A DNA stretch of 64,000 nt. Origin: Paratrimastix pyriformis (Eukaryota; Preaxostyla; Paratrimastigidae). A model generated the notes under the pieces. The model did not search any database, was not told where the DNA came from, and saw only the letters and a program-made list of their open reading frames with translations. The stretch spans positions 126,501-190,500 of the forward strand of contig JAPMOS010000011.1 of assembly GCA_027972325.1 (NCBI GenBank), read 5' to 3'. A program made the translations under genes and the position numbers. Positions 52,792 to 62,384 of this stretch are shown here, one piece after another. Each line of letters begins with the position of its first letter. Within the stretch, counting starts at the first letter, position 1.

Positions 52792-54999
52792 TTAACCATC
52801 ATCGGGCGTTGGCACGACGACCCCGGGCGGGAGCTCATCCCTGACCATCTCGAGGACCCCGTAGTCGGCCGAGACCCCCACGACCAGCCGCAGGAAGGGC
52901 GAGGCGGGCTGGGTCAGCTGGAAGGACTCCAGGAGCCGACCGAGCGGGGCCTGGAGGACCTCCAGCCGAGGGCAGTCGAGCACCAGCGAGCGCAGATGGG
53001 TCCGGGTGAAGCTGCCCGGCAGGGTGGGCAGCTGCAGGTAGCGGAGGGTCGGGCAGGCCAGGGTGAGCATCTCGCAGGGCGGCAGGCTGTCGAACTCCAG
53101 GCGCTGCAGCTGGGGCAGCCCGCACAGGGCCGCCAGAAGCGGCCTCCAGACGGCCACACAGGAATCGGAGAGTCGCGGGAGGCCCACCCAGCGCAGGCGG
53201 GCGCCGTACTCGGTCAGGCACCGGAGCAAGGCGGCTCCCTCCAGGGCGTAGCAGTCCCCGATGATCAGGCTGGTGAGGGGCGGCGGTGGCGCGGGGCCCT
53301 CGAACTCGACCGCAGACAGAGTGGGCAGCTTGTCCAGCTGCAGCGAGGCCAGCCCGGGTGCCCGCAGGGCCACCCGCATGGGGACAGGGATGACCTGGGT
53401 GAAGCCCGGGCCCCCGCACAGCCGGAAGGTGCGCAGCCCGGGGGAGGCCACCACCCGGAGCTGCTGAAAGTCGGTGGGGCCCAGGGAGAGGCCCACCTCG
53501 AGCCGCTCCAGGGCGGCCGGCAGGACCAACTCGAGCAGCGCGGGGTGGCATTGGGCCCCGTCCAGGTGGACCGTGAGCCGGGTGAGGCCCACCCCGGCAG
53601 CCAGGATGGCGCCGAGGGCCTCGGGTCCCAGCTTGCCCAACAGGGACAGCTGGCTCAGCCGGGGCGAGGTCCGCATCAGCCCCGGCAGCCAGCCCGGCTG
53701 GGGCACCTGGCGCGAGGTCAGCCGCACGAGGGCGGGCATGGCCCCGTGGCGCAGGTCGGGTGTGCACAGGTCCAGGAGGGACAGCAGCCGGGGGCACTCG
53801 AGCACCAGGGGGCAGGGCTCCTTCTGGGGCATGCTGAGCACCTCCAGGGCGGGGCAGGCCAGGGTCACCTGGGATGCCACGGTCTCGTTGACGCCCAGCT
53901 CCAGCCGACGCAGGGTGGCGCTGCTGAAGCGGACGGGGCACTCGCCACAGTCCAGGCTGGGCGCGGGGCCGCGGAGCGACAGGCTCGTCAGCCGGTTGGC
54001 CAGGGAGGGCGGCAGGGCGTTCAGGCTGACGGCCCGGTCGGCCAGCTGCAGGTCGAGGGTCGTCAGGCGGGGCAGGTCGATGAGGCATGCCCAGAGGGGC
54101 CCCTGGTCATAGCCGGACAGCTGCAGGGCGACCGAGTGCAAGGTGGCCTGGTTGGCGGTGAGCATCCGGAGGGCGGCCGGGTCGGAGATGCCCGACAGTG
54201 CCAGGAACTCCAGTCGACAGCACCCCAGGTCAGGCAGCCCATCCATGTCGTAGAAGCCCAAGAGGGACAAGTGGGTCAGCCGGGCGGCGAAGGATTCCAT
54301 GCTAGGCCCGGGGCACCAGGTCAGCGTGAGCCGCTCGAGGGAGGTGCATCTGCGCAGGAGGGCCTCGGCGTACTCGGACTGGGTGGCGTTGGGCATGTCC
54401 ACCTGCCGGAGGGAGCGGCCGAGAGATGCAATGTCCCCCCGGTCTTCTGTGGGCAGGTCCAGCCCCGGCAAATCCAGCACCCGAAGTCGGGGGCAGCGCC
54501 GGTTGAGCACCTCCATCAGCCAGCGCAGCTCCGTCCGAGGACGGGATGGGTCCGGGGAGAGGTGGAGCTCCTCCAGGCCAGAGAGGTGGCCCAGGATGTG
54601 GCCCATGACCGAGGTAATCGCTTCCAGCGTGGGGACATACAGAGCGGTCAGGTTCGTGTGGCCTGCGAACGCCTCATTCACCCAGGGGGGACACTGCAAC
54701 ACAAATGCCTGGCATTCGCCGAGGGCGTTTTGGGGAAATGACATTTTGCGAAGCTTCTTGCATGGCCCAACGATTGCTGCCAAGGAATCGGCAGTCGGGG
54801 TTGGAGCGTACTTCGTCTCGTCACGCAAGGCGGCGGGGTGCTCGAAGGTTATCTCGCGGAGAGCCCCATGAACGGTTTCCCGAATGGGATGAGAGAGACT
54901 CAGAAATTGGAGGTATGTGCGTAAAGGCCAATCGGAGTTCTCAATAATCGGCAAAAGAAGTTCGGGGGGGATGGGTCGGAAAGTTGATAGGCAATCCAT
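52792..54999 (-). CDS. F-box-like/LRR protein, family member 3
   Basis: Intronless 735-aa paralogue of the LRR proteins at 14876 and 40626. It begins MDCLSTFRPIPPELLLPIIE (F-box-like), has IVGPCKKLRKMSF, then Cys and PPWVNEAFAGHTNLTALYVP, followed by irregular LRRs (CPRLRVLDLPG, CPALEVLSMP, CPRLLSLLDL, CPTLRYLQLP, CPRLEVLQAP). It ends LPPGVVVPTPDDG. The open frame extends upstream of 54999 through sequence that lacks the family pattern, so the ATG aligning with the paralogues was chosen. A DNA transposon is inserted 128 bases upstream of this start, possibly within its promoter. Function unknown. Confidence 0.82.
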   Translation of the reverse strand: MDCLSTFRPIPPELLLPIIENSDWPLRTYLQFLSLSHPIRETVHGALREITFEHPAALRDETKYAPTPTADSLAAIVGPCKKLRKMSFPQNALGECQAFVLQCPPWVNEAFAGHTNLTALYVPTLEAITSVMGHILGHLSGLEELHLSPDPSRPRTELRWLMEVLNRRCPRLRVLDLPGLDLPTEDRGDIASLGRSLRQVDMPNATQSEYAEALLRRCTSLERLTLTWCPGPSMESFAARLTHLSLLGFYDMDGLPDLGCCRLEFLALSGISDPAALRMLTANQATLHSVALQLSGYDQGPLWACLIDLPRLTTLDLQLADRAVSLNALPPSLANRLTSLSLRGPAPSLDCGECPVRFSSATLRRLELGVNETVASQVTLACPALEVLSMPQKEPCPLVLECPRLLSLLDLCTPDLRHGAMPALVRLTSRQVPQPGWLPGLMRTSPRLSQLSLLGKLGPEALGAILAAGVGLTRLTVHLDGAQCHPALLELVLPAALERLEVGLSLGPTDFQQLRVVASPGLRTFRLCGGPGFTQVIPVPMRVALRAPGLASLQLDKLPTLSAVEFEGPAPPPPLTSLIIGDCYALEGAALLRCLTEYGARLRWVGLPRLSDSCVAVWRPLLAALCGLPQLQRLEFDSLPPCEMLTLACPTLRYLQLPTLPGSFTRTHLRSLVLDCPRLEVLQAPLGRLLESFQLTQPASPFLRLVVGVSADYGVLEMVRDELPPGVVVPTPDDG

Positions 55000-55127
55000 C
55001 TGTTCGTGGACAATCGTGACAAAATGTCCGCGGGAAAAAAGGCAAAAATGAGACTCAATTGCCAGCGACAGCGTCGTCGCCAGAGGACAAGCACAGACGA
55101 TTGGGGCTACACAAAACACTAACTTAA

Positions 55128-55155
55128 CGTGGGGGTGAAAAACCCGGAAACGGGC
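55128..55155 (+). repeat. Left terminal inverted repeat
   Basis: 28 bases identical to the reverse complement of 57152-57179; preceded by the target-site TA. Confidence 0.92.
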
Positions 55156-55297
55156 GGCAAAGCCGGAAAGCGGAGAATTCAAATTTTCAAATTTTTTCTT
55201 TGATATCCCTCATATTTACAGTGCACTCAGACGCAAACGAGTTGCAGTTTGAGGGGGAGCGAAGAGCAAAAAAAAAAACGAGAAGGGTCGACTTGAA

Positions 55298-57137
55298 TTA
55301 TTTTTCAGCAGGGGTGGCCTCCTTGACCCCGGGAACGTCGGCGGGGGGACCAGGAGTGACTGGCGCTGGCCGCGCTTGTCCGGCCCGCTTGCGGGGCGCG
55401 CGACGCCCGGCAGGAGTGGCCTCTGGGGTGGCGGGAGTGGCCTCTGGGGCCGGAGGGACACGAGCCGGCATGGCAGCAGCCAGCTTCTCCATCTCGTCCC
55501 ATGACTCCTCGGAAGTGTCGTCATCCAGCACGATCCGCCTGACCTTGTTTTGTGGGGGAACAAGCGTGTTCATGATGGGCCTCGGGTGAGTCGGACGGGT
55601 GACCCGGGGAGCGGGAATGACGCATTCGTGGGTCGTGGCCGCGTCGACGTCGAAGGGGCAGAGGCCGCACTGGGACCACCCCCTCCGGACCATAACGGGC
55701 GTGGCAGTGCCTCCGAGTGCATCGAAGGCGGCCTCCAGCACCCGATGGAAGCGAGCCGGGCCATGGGCAAGTGGTTGGACGGTTGCACATGCAGGAGCAG
55801 GGCACAGACAATGACCCGGGCATCTACCTTCTCGCGGGCATCTTCCTTCTTGCGGGCTTTCTCCATCTCCTCTTCGATCACTTCGTAGCGGCGGTAGAAC
55901 AAGCTCTTAAAGTCTGGAAGAACGTGAGCATACACTGCATTCGGTTGGGGGTGGCCGACCTCGATTCACCGTCCGATCGAGGGGCTGCAAGAACGCGGTG
56001 CTGTTGGGCAGAAGGAAGAGGATGACCACGTGCTCGCTTTCCAGAAGGGGAGTCAGTCTCTCGACCGCCTCGGTGTGGGCCGCGTAGTTGTCCATGAGGA
56101 GGACGGCAGTCGCGTTGGCGTCGATGCCAAGCGTGGCCCGAACCTCTTTGACGTGGGGGATGAAGACCTTCGTGAGGTATTCCGCGAACAGGACGCTGTT
56201 GATCCACCCCGACTCGGAGCTGCCCAGGAAGGCGCCCTGGGCCGCTTTAGGGAGTGCGGGCTCCTTCTTAAGATTGGCGAGGATGAGAGCCGGGGGGACC
56301 TTCTCTCCCGCGGCACTGCAGCCGAGGATCAAGGTGCAGTGGTGGAGCTACCGGGGGGGAGCCGAAGGGATGGGGTCGAGGACCGGTGACGTCCAGACCT
56401 TTGGGGGTCGAGTCGCGGACGGTTTCGTCCCTCCGATGGTCACGGCAACCTTCTCATCGCCGGCCTTGCCCGGTTGAAGTGAAGTCTCGTCGACGTTGAA
56501 CAGTAGCTCCGGAGCGGCGGCGCTCTCGATGGTGGGCCTGTTCTTGATCATCCATTCTTGGACCACGGAGAAGGGCAGACGGTGGCTCTGCCTGGAGATC
56601 GGACAAGGGACGTCAGGAGACAGGACGAGCCGACCTTTTCCACGTATCTGGGCTTCTGGAAGACGACCTCGCACTTGGCCGCAACGGCCTTGACGGTGCG
56701 TTTGGCGAGGGCCGGGACTCGGGATACGTCCCCGGTAGGGCCCGTCAGCACCTCGGCGAGGATCTGGGGGACGTTGATTATGGTTGGCAACGTGAGGCAG
56801 ACCATGTCCTTGAACTGCTTCTTGGTGGTCAGGGCGACGCGAGGGGGCGCAAAAGGGTCAAACCTGCCTGATTTTCCGCTTCCACCTTGTCGTGCAAGCG
56901 TGCGCACATTTCGGGAGTCACCAGAGGTTGCCTTCCGTTCACCCCTTCCTCGCGGCCGTTCGCCCTGGCGTCCAGAGCTCTGTAAACGGCCTGGGGGGTT
57001 TTTCGCACAAGAGATGCCGCATCTGGGACGGAACACTTCCCGTCCTTTACGAGCTTAACTGCACGCGAAATTGGCTTAAGCTGACGGTACTCAGCAGTGA
57101 GAAGAAGCTTGCTTGGGCTGGGAGGCGGTTCTTCCAT
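55298..57137 (-). CDS. Pogo/DDE_1 transposase with five introns
   Basis: Cut-and-paste transposase, 517 aa when spliced. Exons ascending: 55298-55732, 55810-55913, 55960-56347, 56399-56587, 56635-56820, 56886-57137; all phases close. A helix-turn-helix region lies N-terminal (SVPDAASLVRKTPQAVYRAL). The acidic triad is present: first Asp in ELLFNVDETSLQPG, second in AVLLMDNYAAHT, third in TAFLQPLDR, as in DDD pogo/jerky enzymes. A C-terminal segment (RRGWSQCGLCPFD) matches the usual DDE_1 end, then a basic Pro/Ala-rich tail. Donors include GTCGG, GTCTG, GTCGG and GTCTG, i.e. the host's own unusual consensus; the first (GTGGA) and last acceptor are the least certain. Confidence 0.82.
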
Positions 57138-57151
57138 GTCCGGGTTTTTAA

Positions 57152-57179
57152 CCCGTTTCCGGGTTTTTCACCCCCACGT
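57152..57179 (-). repeat. Right terminal inverted repeat
   Basis: Inverted copy of 55128-55155, followed by the target-site TA at 57180-57181. On its inner side the aaacccgg motif is repeated once more in inverted form near 57140. Confidence 0.92.
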
Positions 57180-57370
57180 TATACAGCCCCAGGTGATCCG
57201 GTTCCGCCGGCAGGTCTGTCGTCGCGTTCAATAATGAAGAGAATCGACATATTGCGAAGAATAAAAAAGGAAAATCAATGCTCATCGAAGCCCTCTGCAA
57301 CCACGTTGGGGGCTCCATGTGCCTCCCCGCGGTGCATCTTTCAGTGGGAATGGAAAGCGAGGACATTCAC

Positions 57371-60341
57371 TCATGGCTCTTGCTGCTGCTGGCGCTGGGC
57401 CGCGAGCCACTGACGGACGAAGGCCCCCAGGACGGTTGGCACGGGCGGCTTCAACAGCAGAGTTCCTGTTCCCCCACCCACCCAACCCATGGGGGAGAGC
57501 CACCCGACGATGGTCAGGCAGGACACCGGGCCCACCTCCCGTCCGTTGTTAACGCCACGGTGGTGGTGCGCTGTGCCACGTCCGGCACCCATTCATCCCG
57601 GGGGGGGGGGGGGGGGGGGGGGGGGCAGCTAGCAGACGGACCGTCGGGGTACACGAGGAAGACCCCCAGCTGAGGCGAAACGTCCACCTGTCCCGCACCA
57701 CCCACGGCCATGCGGGCGCGACGAGCCACACACAACAACCCGTGTGAGTCGCGCCAACCACCTGCCCTCCCACTTTCCTTGGCGGCTCTAGGGAGGCGAG
57801 AGTGGAGCCGGAGGGCACACCAACAGACCGTGCGCAGGTCTGTCCAGGGGAAGGTCCGCCCCTGGGGGAAGATGGGCGCGCAGGGGGACAGCCGCAGGCC
57901 GCGCTCGTCGAGCATGACGGTGGCCGGCCCGGCACGGGCCAGCCCGGCCCCGCTGCTCTGGCCGAACTCCACCGGCACATCGGCGAAGAGGCCCGGGTGG
58001 GGGTTGGCGCTGGTCCCGGCACCGGCGTCCTCGGGGGCTGCCTCGCCCAGCCCGCCTAGCCCCGAGAAGTAGCTGCCGTCGAGACCCCGGGGCGGCGAGG
58101 CTGCCCGCCCCTCGGAGATGCCCAGCCGGGCCGCCAGCTGTGCCAGGGGTGACTCGGGCACCGGGGGGCTCGCGGGCGCGCCTGGGGTGGCTGCCGCCTG
58201 AGGGCCGCCCGCGACGGGCGGGGGCGGCGAAGCGGGCCGGCCGCTGGCCAGGCGACGCTCCATCTGGGTCATCTGGAGGGCGATGTGCGCCGCCAGGGAG
58301 AAGGCCGACGACCGGCCGGCCGTCGCCGCGGGGGCCGGGGCCGCAGAGGTACGCGGGCTGACGGACCGACGGCCGGTCGGCGGCGAGGTGGACCGCGGGG
58401 GCGTCGACGGGGCCCGGGGCGGCAGGGGGGACGCATCCCGGCGAGCGTAGATGACCGGGGGCGGAGCCACGGCCGGGGTCGCCAGGGCGTTGGGAGGCGG
58501 CGGGGGAGGGGAGGCTGCGGTGGGGGGCGATGCCGGCCTGCCCATGGTGATCTGGAAGGCCAGGCCGCCCCGGGTCTGGTGGGGAGCCCCCGACCCTGGC
58601 AGGGCGGGAGGGGAGCGAGGCGGGGTGCTTCGCAGGGCGGGAGGGGGTTGGGGGCTCGATGCCTGGTGGAGCTCGGGCCAGGCGGGGGCACCCGTGGCCG
58701 GGTCGACCAGCCCGCCCTGCCGGGCCACCACCACCACCACCGGGGCCCGGGGCCGCACCTCGCGACGGCGGGTGGGGGTCGGGCCCCGGGACGGCTGGGA
58801 GGCCGACGAGGAGGAGGCGGCACGCCGTCGGGCGGCTCGGCGCGGTGGGGCGGCCGGGCAGGCCTGGGCAGGGGCGGCGGGGTTCTCCGGGGACTGCGGC
58901 TGGGGTTGGGTGGGCTGGTCGGGGCTGCCCGCGGCTGCCGGGAGGGGTGTGTGCGGGAGTTTGGGCTTCTTGGGTGCGGCGGCCCGGCCCCGCCTGGCGG
59001 GGATGGGGGGCGTGGGGGCAGCAGCCGGCTTGGGCCGGACAACTCGCAGGGACGCGACCAAGCTGGCCCCGCGCAGCGCTGCCGCGGCGCCGCCGCCGCT
59101 GGGGGGAGGAGTAGCTGCCGGGGGCTGCTCGGGGGGCTGACCCTCCTGGGCAGTCACGGGTGGGGTCGCCTCATCGGTCGCTGCTGCGGGCGGCACACCA
59201 GACGATGCGGGCAGCCCCACATTGCGTGTTGTTGCTGTGGCCGTGGGCCGCTGGGTGGCGGCTGTGTGGCCACCGGGCGACCGGCGCTCGAGGTGGGGGC
59301 GCGTGGGGGCCGTGGGTGTGCGCTCGGGCGTGGGCGGCTTCCTGGGGGCGGCCAAAGGGGGGGTCGGGGCCCCGGGTGTGCGCACCAGGCGGCGCAGCTG
59401 CCGGATGGGGGTTGTTCGGGGCCGGAGCACATTGGCCGGGGGCGGGGAGGCGGGGGAGGCGGCGGGGGAGGCGGGGGAGGCGGCGGGAGACTGGGGTGAG
59501 GAGGCCGGGCTGCGCGCGGGCTGCGGCTTGAACGGCGACCGGCGGGGGGCCGACTTCGGGGGCGTCCCGGAGGCCGGGGCGCGCGGCTTGGGGGGCGAGC
59601 CCGACGAGGAGGAGGATGGGCTGGCCGAGGGGTGCAGCAGCACATGCTGGCGCTGCTGGGAGGGGTGGTAGTTGCGCTCGGCCCGGGCGGGCAGGGGCAG
59701 GGGCGAGCGCAGGGCCTCCATCAAGGCCGCGTGGGGCGGCGGGCAGGGCGCCGAGTCCTTGGCGGGGAGCTCCAGGTCCAGGTCCAGGTCCGCCAGGACG
59801 GCGGCCGGGCGGCCGGGCTTGGCGGCGGGGCTGCTCAGGGGCGGGGGCGACGAGGGTGTGGCGATGTGGCGCACCGTCAGGTCGAGCGGGTCGGGGCTGC
59901 GGCCGTCCGCCTCGGGCTGGGCGGCGGCGACGGCGACGGCGGCTTCCTCCGAGCGGCGCTGCTTGGCGGGCGAGGGCGAGCGGCCCAGCCGGCGGGCCCC
60001 CAGCCGGCCGGAGGGCGGCGAGAGCAGGAGCGAGCGCAGCGAGCGCAGGCCCGAGGATGGCGATGGCCCATCGGTGCCGCCCGGGCTGGGGCCGGTCCCG
60101 CGCCAGCGGGGGCCCTCGGGCAGAAGCAACGTGGGAATGACGGGCAGCCCGCTCCGGGACAGGGCAGCCGGGACGGCGGCAGGGGGCGGGGCAGGGGCGG
60201 GGCCCATCCGCGGGATGCGCTCGCTGTCCGGCTCGCCGGCCGTCAGGATGAGGGCCGAGCGGGGCGGCGAGAGGACTGGGCGCCCACCGGCCGCGCGTCC
60301 CAGGGGAACCGGGGCCGTGGCCCCGAGGAGGGGCGGCGAGC

Positions 60342-60375
<34 letters not shown>

Positions 60376-62350
60376 GGCTGTGGCGGCGAGGGCGACACCC
60401 GACGCGACGGGGGGCGAGGCGATGGCGGCGTCCACCAGGGGGGTGGGCCGGTGGGCGCGCAGCAGCGGGGACGACGGCTCGGGGGCCGCGCGGGGGGCGG
60501 TGCTGCTGCTGCTGCCAGGGGGCGTTCCGGCCAGCAGCCCGGGGGCGGCGGCGCCAGGCTCGGGCAGGGGGGTGGCCACCATGGGCGGGCTGAGGGGCCG
60601 CGGGGAGAGCAGCACCGCCAGGGGCGCGTGGGCCACCGGGGACCGCGGGGTGGCAGGGGCTGCTGACCGGGGGGTGACCGGGCCCGCTGACCGAGGGGTG
60701 GCTGGGGCCGCGGCGGCGGACCGGGGGGTGGCTGGGGCCGCCCGGGGGTGCTGGGGGCTGGGGACCTCGGGGGCCACCGAGCGGGGGCTCCGCGGGGTGG
60801 TGGACGGCCGGGGATGGGCGCCCGAGGAGGGCGATGCGGGGGGCGACCGGGACCGCGAGTGGCCGCCGCCGCGGGGCGACTGGGACGCCGACGGGGACGG
60901 GCTGTTGCTCGGGCGGCGCGAGGTGGCGCTTCCCCCGGTGGGGGTGTGCGGGGGCGACCGGGAGGCGGACCGTGCCCGCGGCTGCTGCTGCTGCCCCTGG
61001 GGCCCGGCGGCGGTGGGGGAGCGTGGGGTGCGGGGGGCCTCGTCGGCCGGGGGCTTGACCGCGAAGGCCGCCGTGATGGCCGCCGACTGGGTCGGGGTGG
61101 CGGGTGCGCCGGGCGGGTAGAACCCGGGGAATGCCGATCCGGGGGCCGATCCACCGGCCGGGTTGCCGCCGGGGAGGAGCGGGGCGCCGGGCGGGGGGAA
61201 GGGGAAGATGCCCTCGTTGAGGATCTCCAGGGCCGTCGCGGCGGCCGGGGTGGGAGCCTCATCGGCGCCACTGGGGGGGGTGCCCCACCCGGGGGTGAGG
61301 TCGACACCCCGCTCCGGGCCCTCGGCACGGGGGGCGGCGGGGGCCTCATGGCCCGGGGCGGGCGAGGCCGTGGGGGCCGGAGGAGGAGGAGGAGGGAGAG
61401 AAGGGGGCTGCTCGGGGGTGTGGACGTGGATCGCACCGGGGGGTCTGCCGGTCTGCCGTGGGGTTGTGGGTCCGTGGGGCTGCTGGGCCGCCGGAACCCG
61501 TGTGGCGGCCTGGTCGCCGACCCCCTGGTCGGGGGTCGCAGGAGCATCCCCACAGGCGGCCGGGTCGGGCCGGGGCGTGGCCATGGCCGGGGTGGGGCCG
61601 CGATGGCCCATCCGTCGTGGAGGGCGGCCCGGGGCGTGGCTGCCCTGGGGCCCGTCTCGGGAGGTGGGGGCGTGGCCGCCGTGGCCGCCTCGGGTGGGGG
61701 GATGGCCGCGAAGGGGGCGCCGGCTGGGCGGGGCGGCGAGGGGAAGAGCAGCAGGGCCGGAGCCGGCTGGGCAGGGGCCCCAGCGGCCGCCTGGAGCGGA
61801 AGGTGCGGCGGCGCCTCGGGGGCAACATGGGCCCCGGGGGCCGACCCCCCATGGACGGGCGGCAGGGCCGGCTCGGGCGCCAACACGACCGGCGGCTCCT
61901 CCACAGGGCACACGGGCGCCGGGGCTGCTGCTGCTGCTGGTGGTGGTGGTGGTGGTGGTGCGAGCTGGTTCAAGGAGCCCCCGTGGACGGGCGGCAGGGT
62001 GGGCTCGGTCTGGGGGAGGGCCTCGAGCAGGGCGCGCCAGGCCCGCTCCTCGGCCGGGGCGGGGCTGTCCAGGGGGCCCGACAGGGGCGCACCGGGTGGC
62101 TCCCCCCCCGTCGGGCGAGGCCCCTGCGGGGATTCGGGCGACCCTGACGGCTCCAGGGGCAGCTCCGCCTGGGCGGGCGCCTGGGGCAGCGGCACAGGGG
62201 GCGGCTCTTGCCGGGGTTCGGGTGGCTGCCGGGGGGATGTCGCCGGGGCCTGGGTGGCGACTGGTTCCGGGGCTGCCGGATGGGGGTGATGGACCGCGCC
62301 CGTGGGGGCGGCCGCGTCAGCAAATGGCGTGCATGGCAGCACCTCATCGG

Positions 62351-62384
<34 letters not shown>

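Larger units (their letters stand above)
55128..57179 (-). mobile_element. Pogo-like (Tc1/mariner superfamily) DNA transposon, complete
   Basis: A 2052-bp element bounded by perfect inverted repeats of about 28 bases: it begins acgtgggggtgaaaaacccg and ends with the reverse complement, and both ends are flanked by TA (55126-55127 and 57180-57181), the target duplication of this superfamily. It encodes a DDE_1-type transposase on the minus strand. Identical inverted repeats and an uninterrupted spliced transposase frame suggest a recent, possibly still active insertion. It sits between the start of LRR member 3 and the end of the giant Pro-rich gene. Confidence 0.9.
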
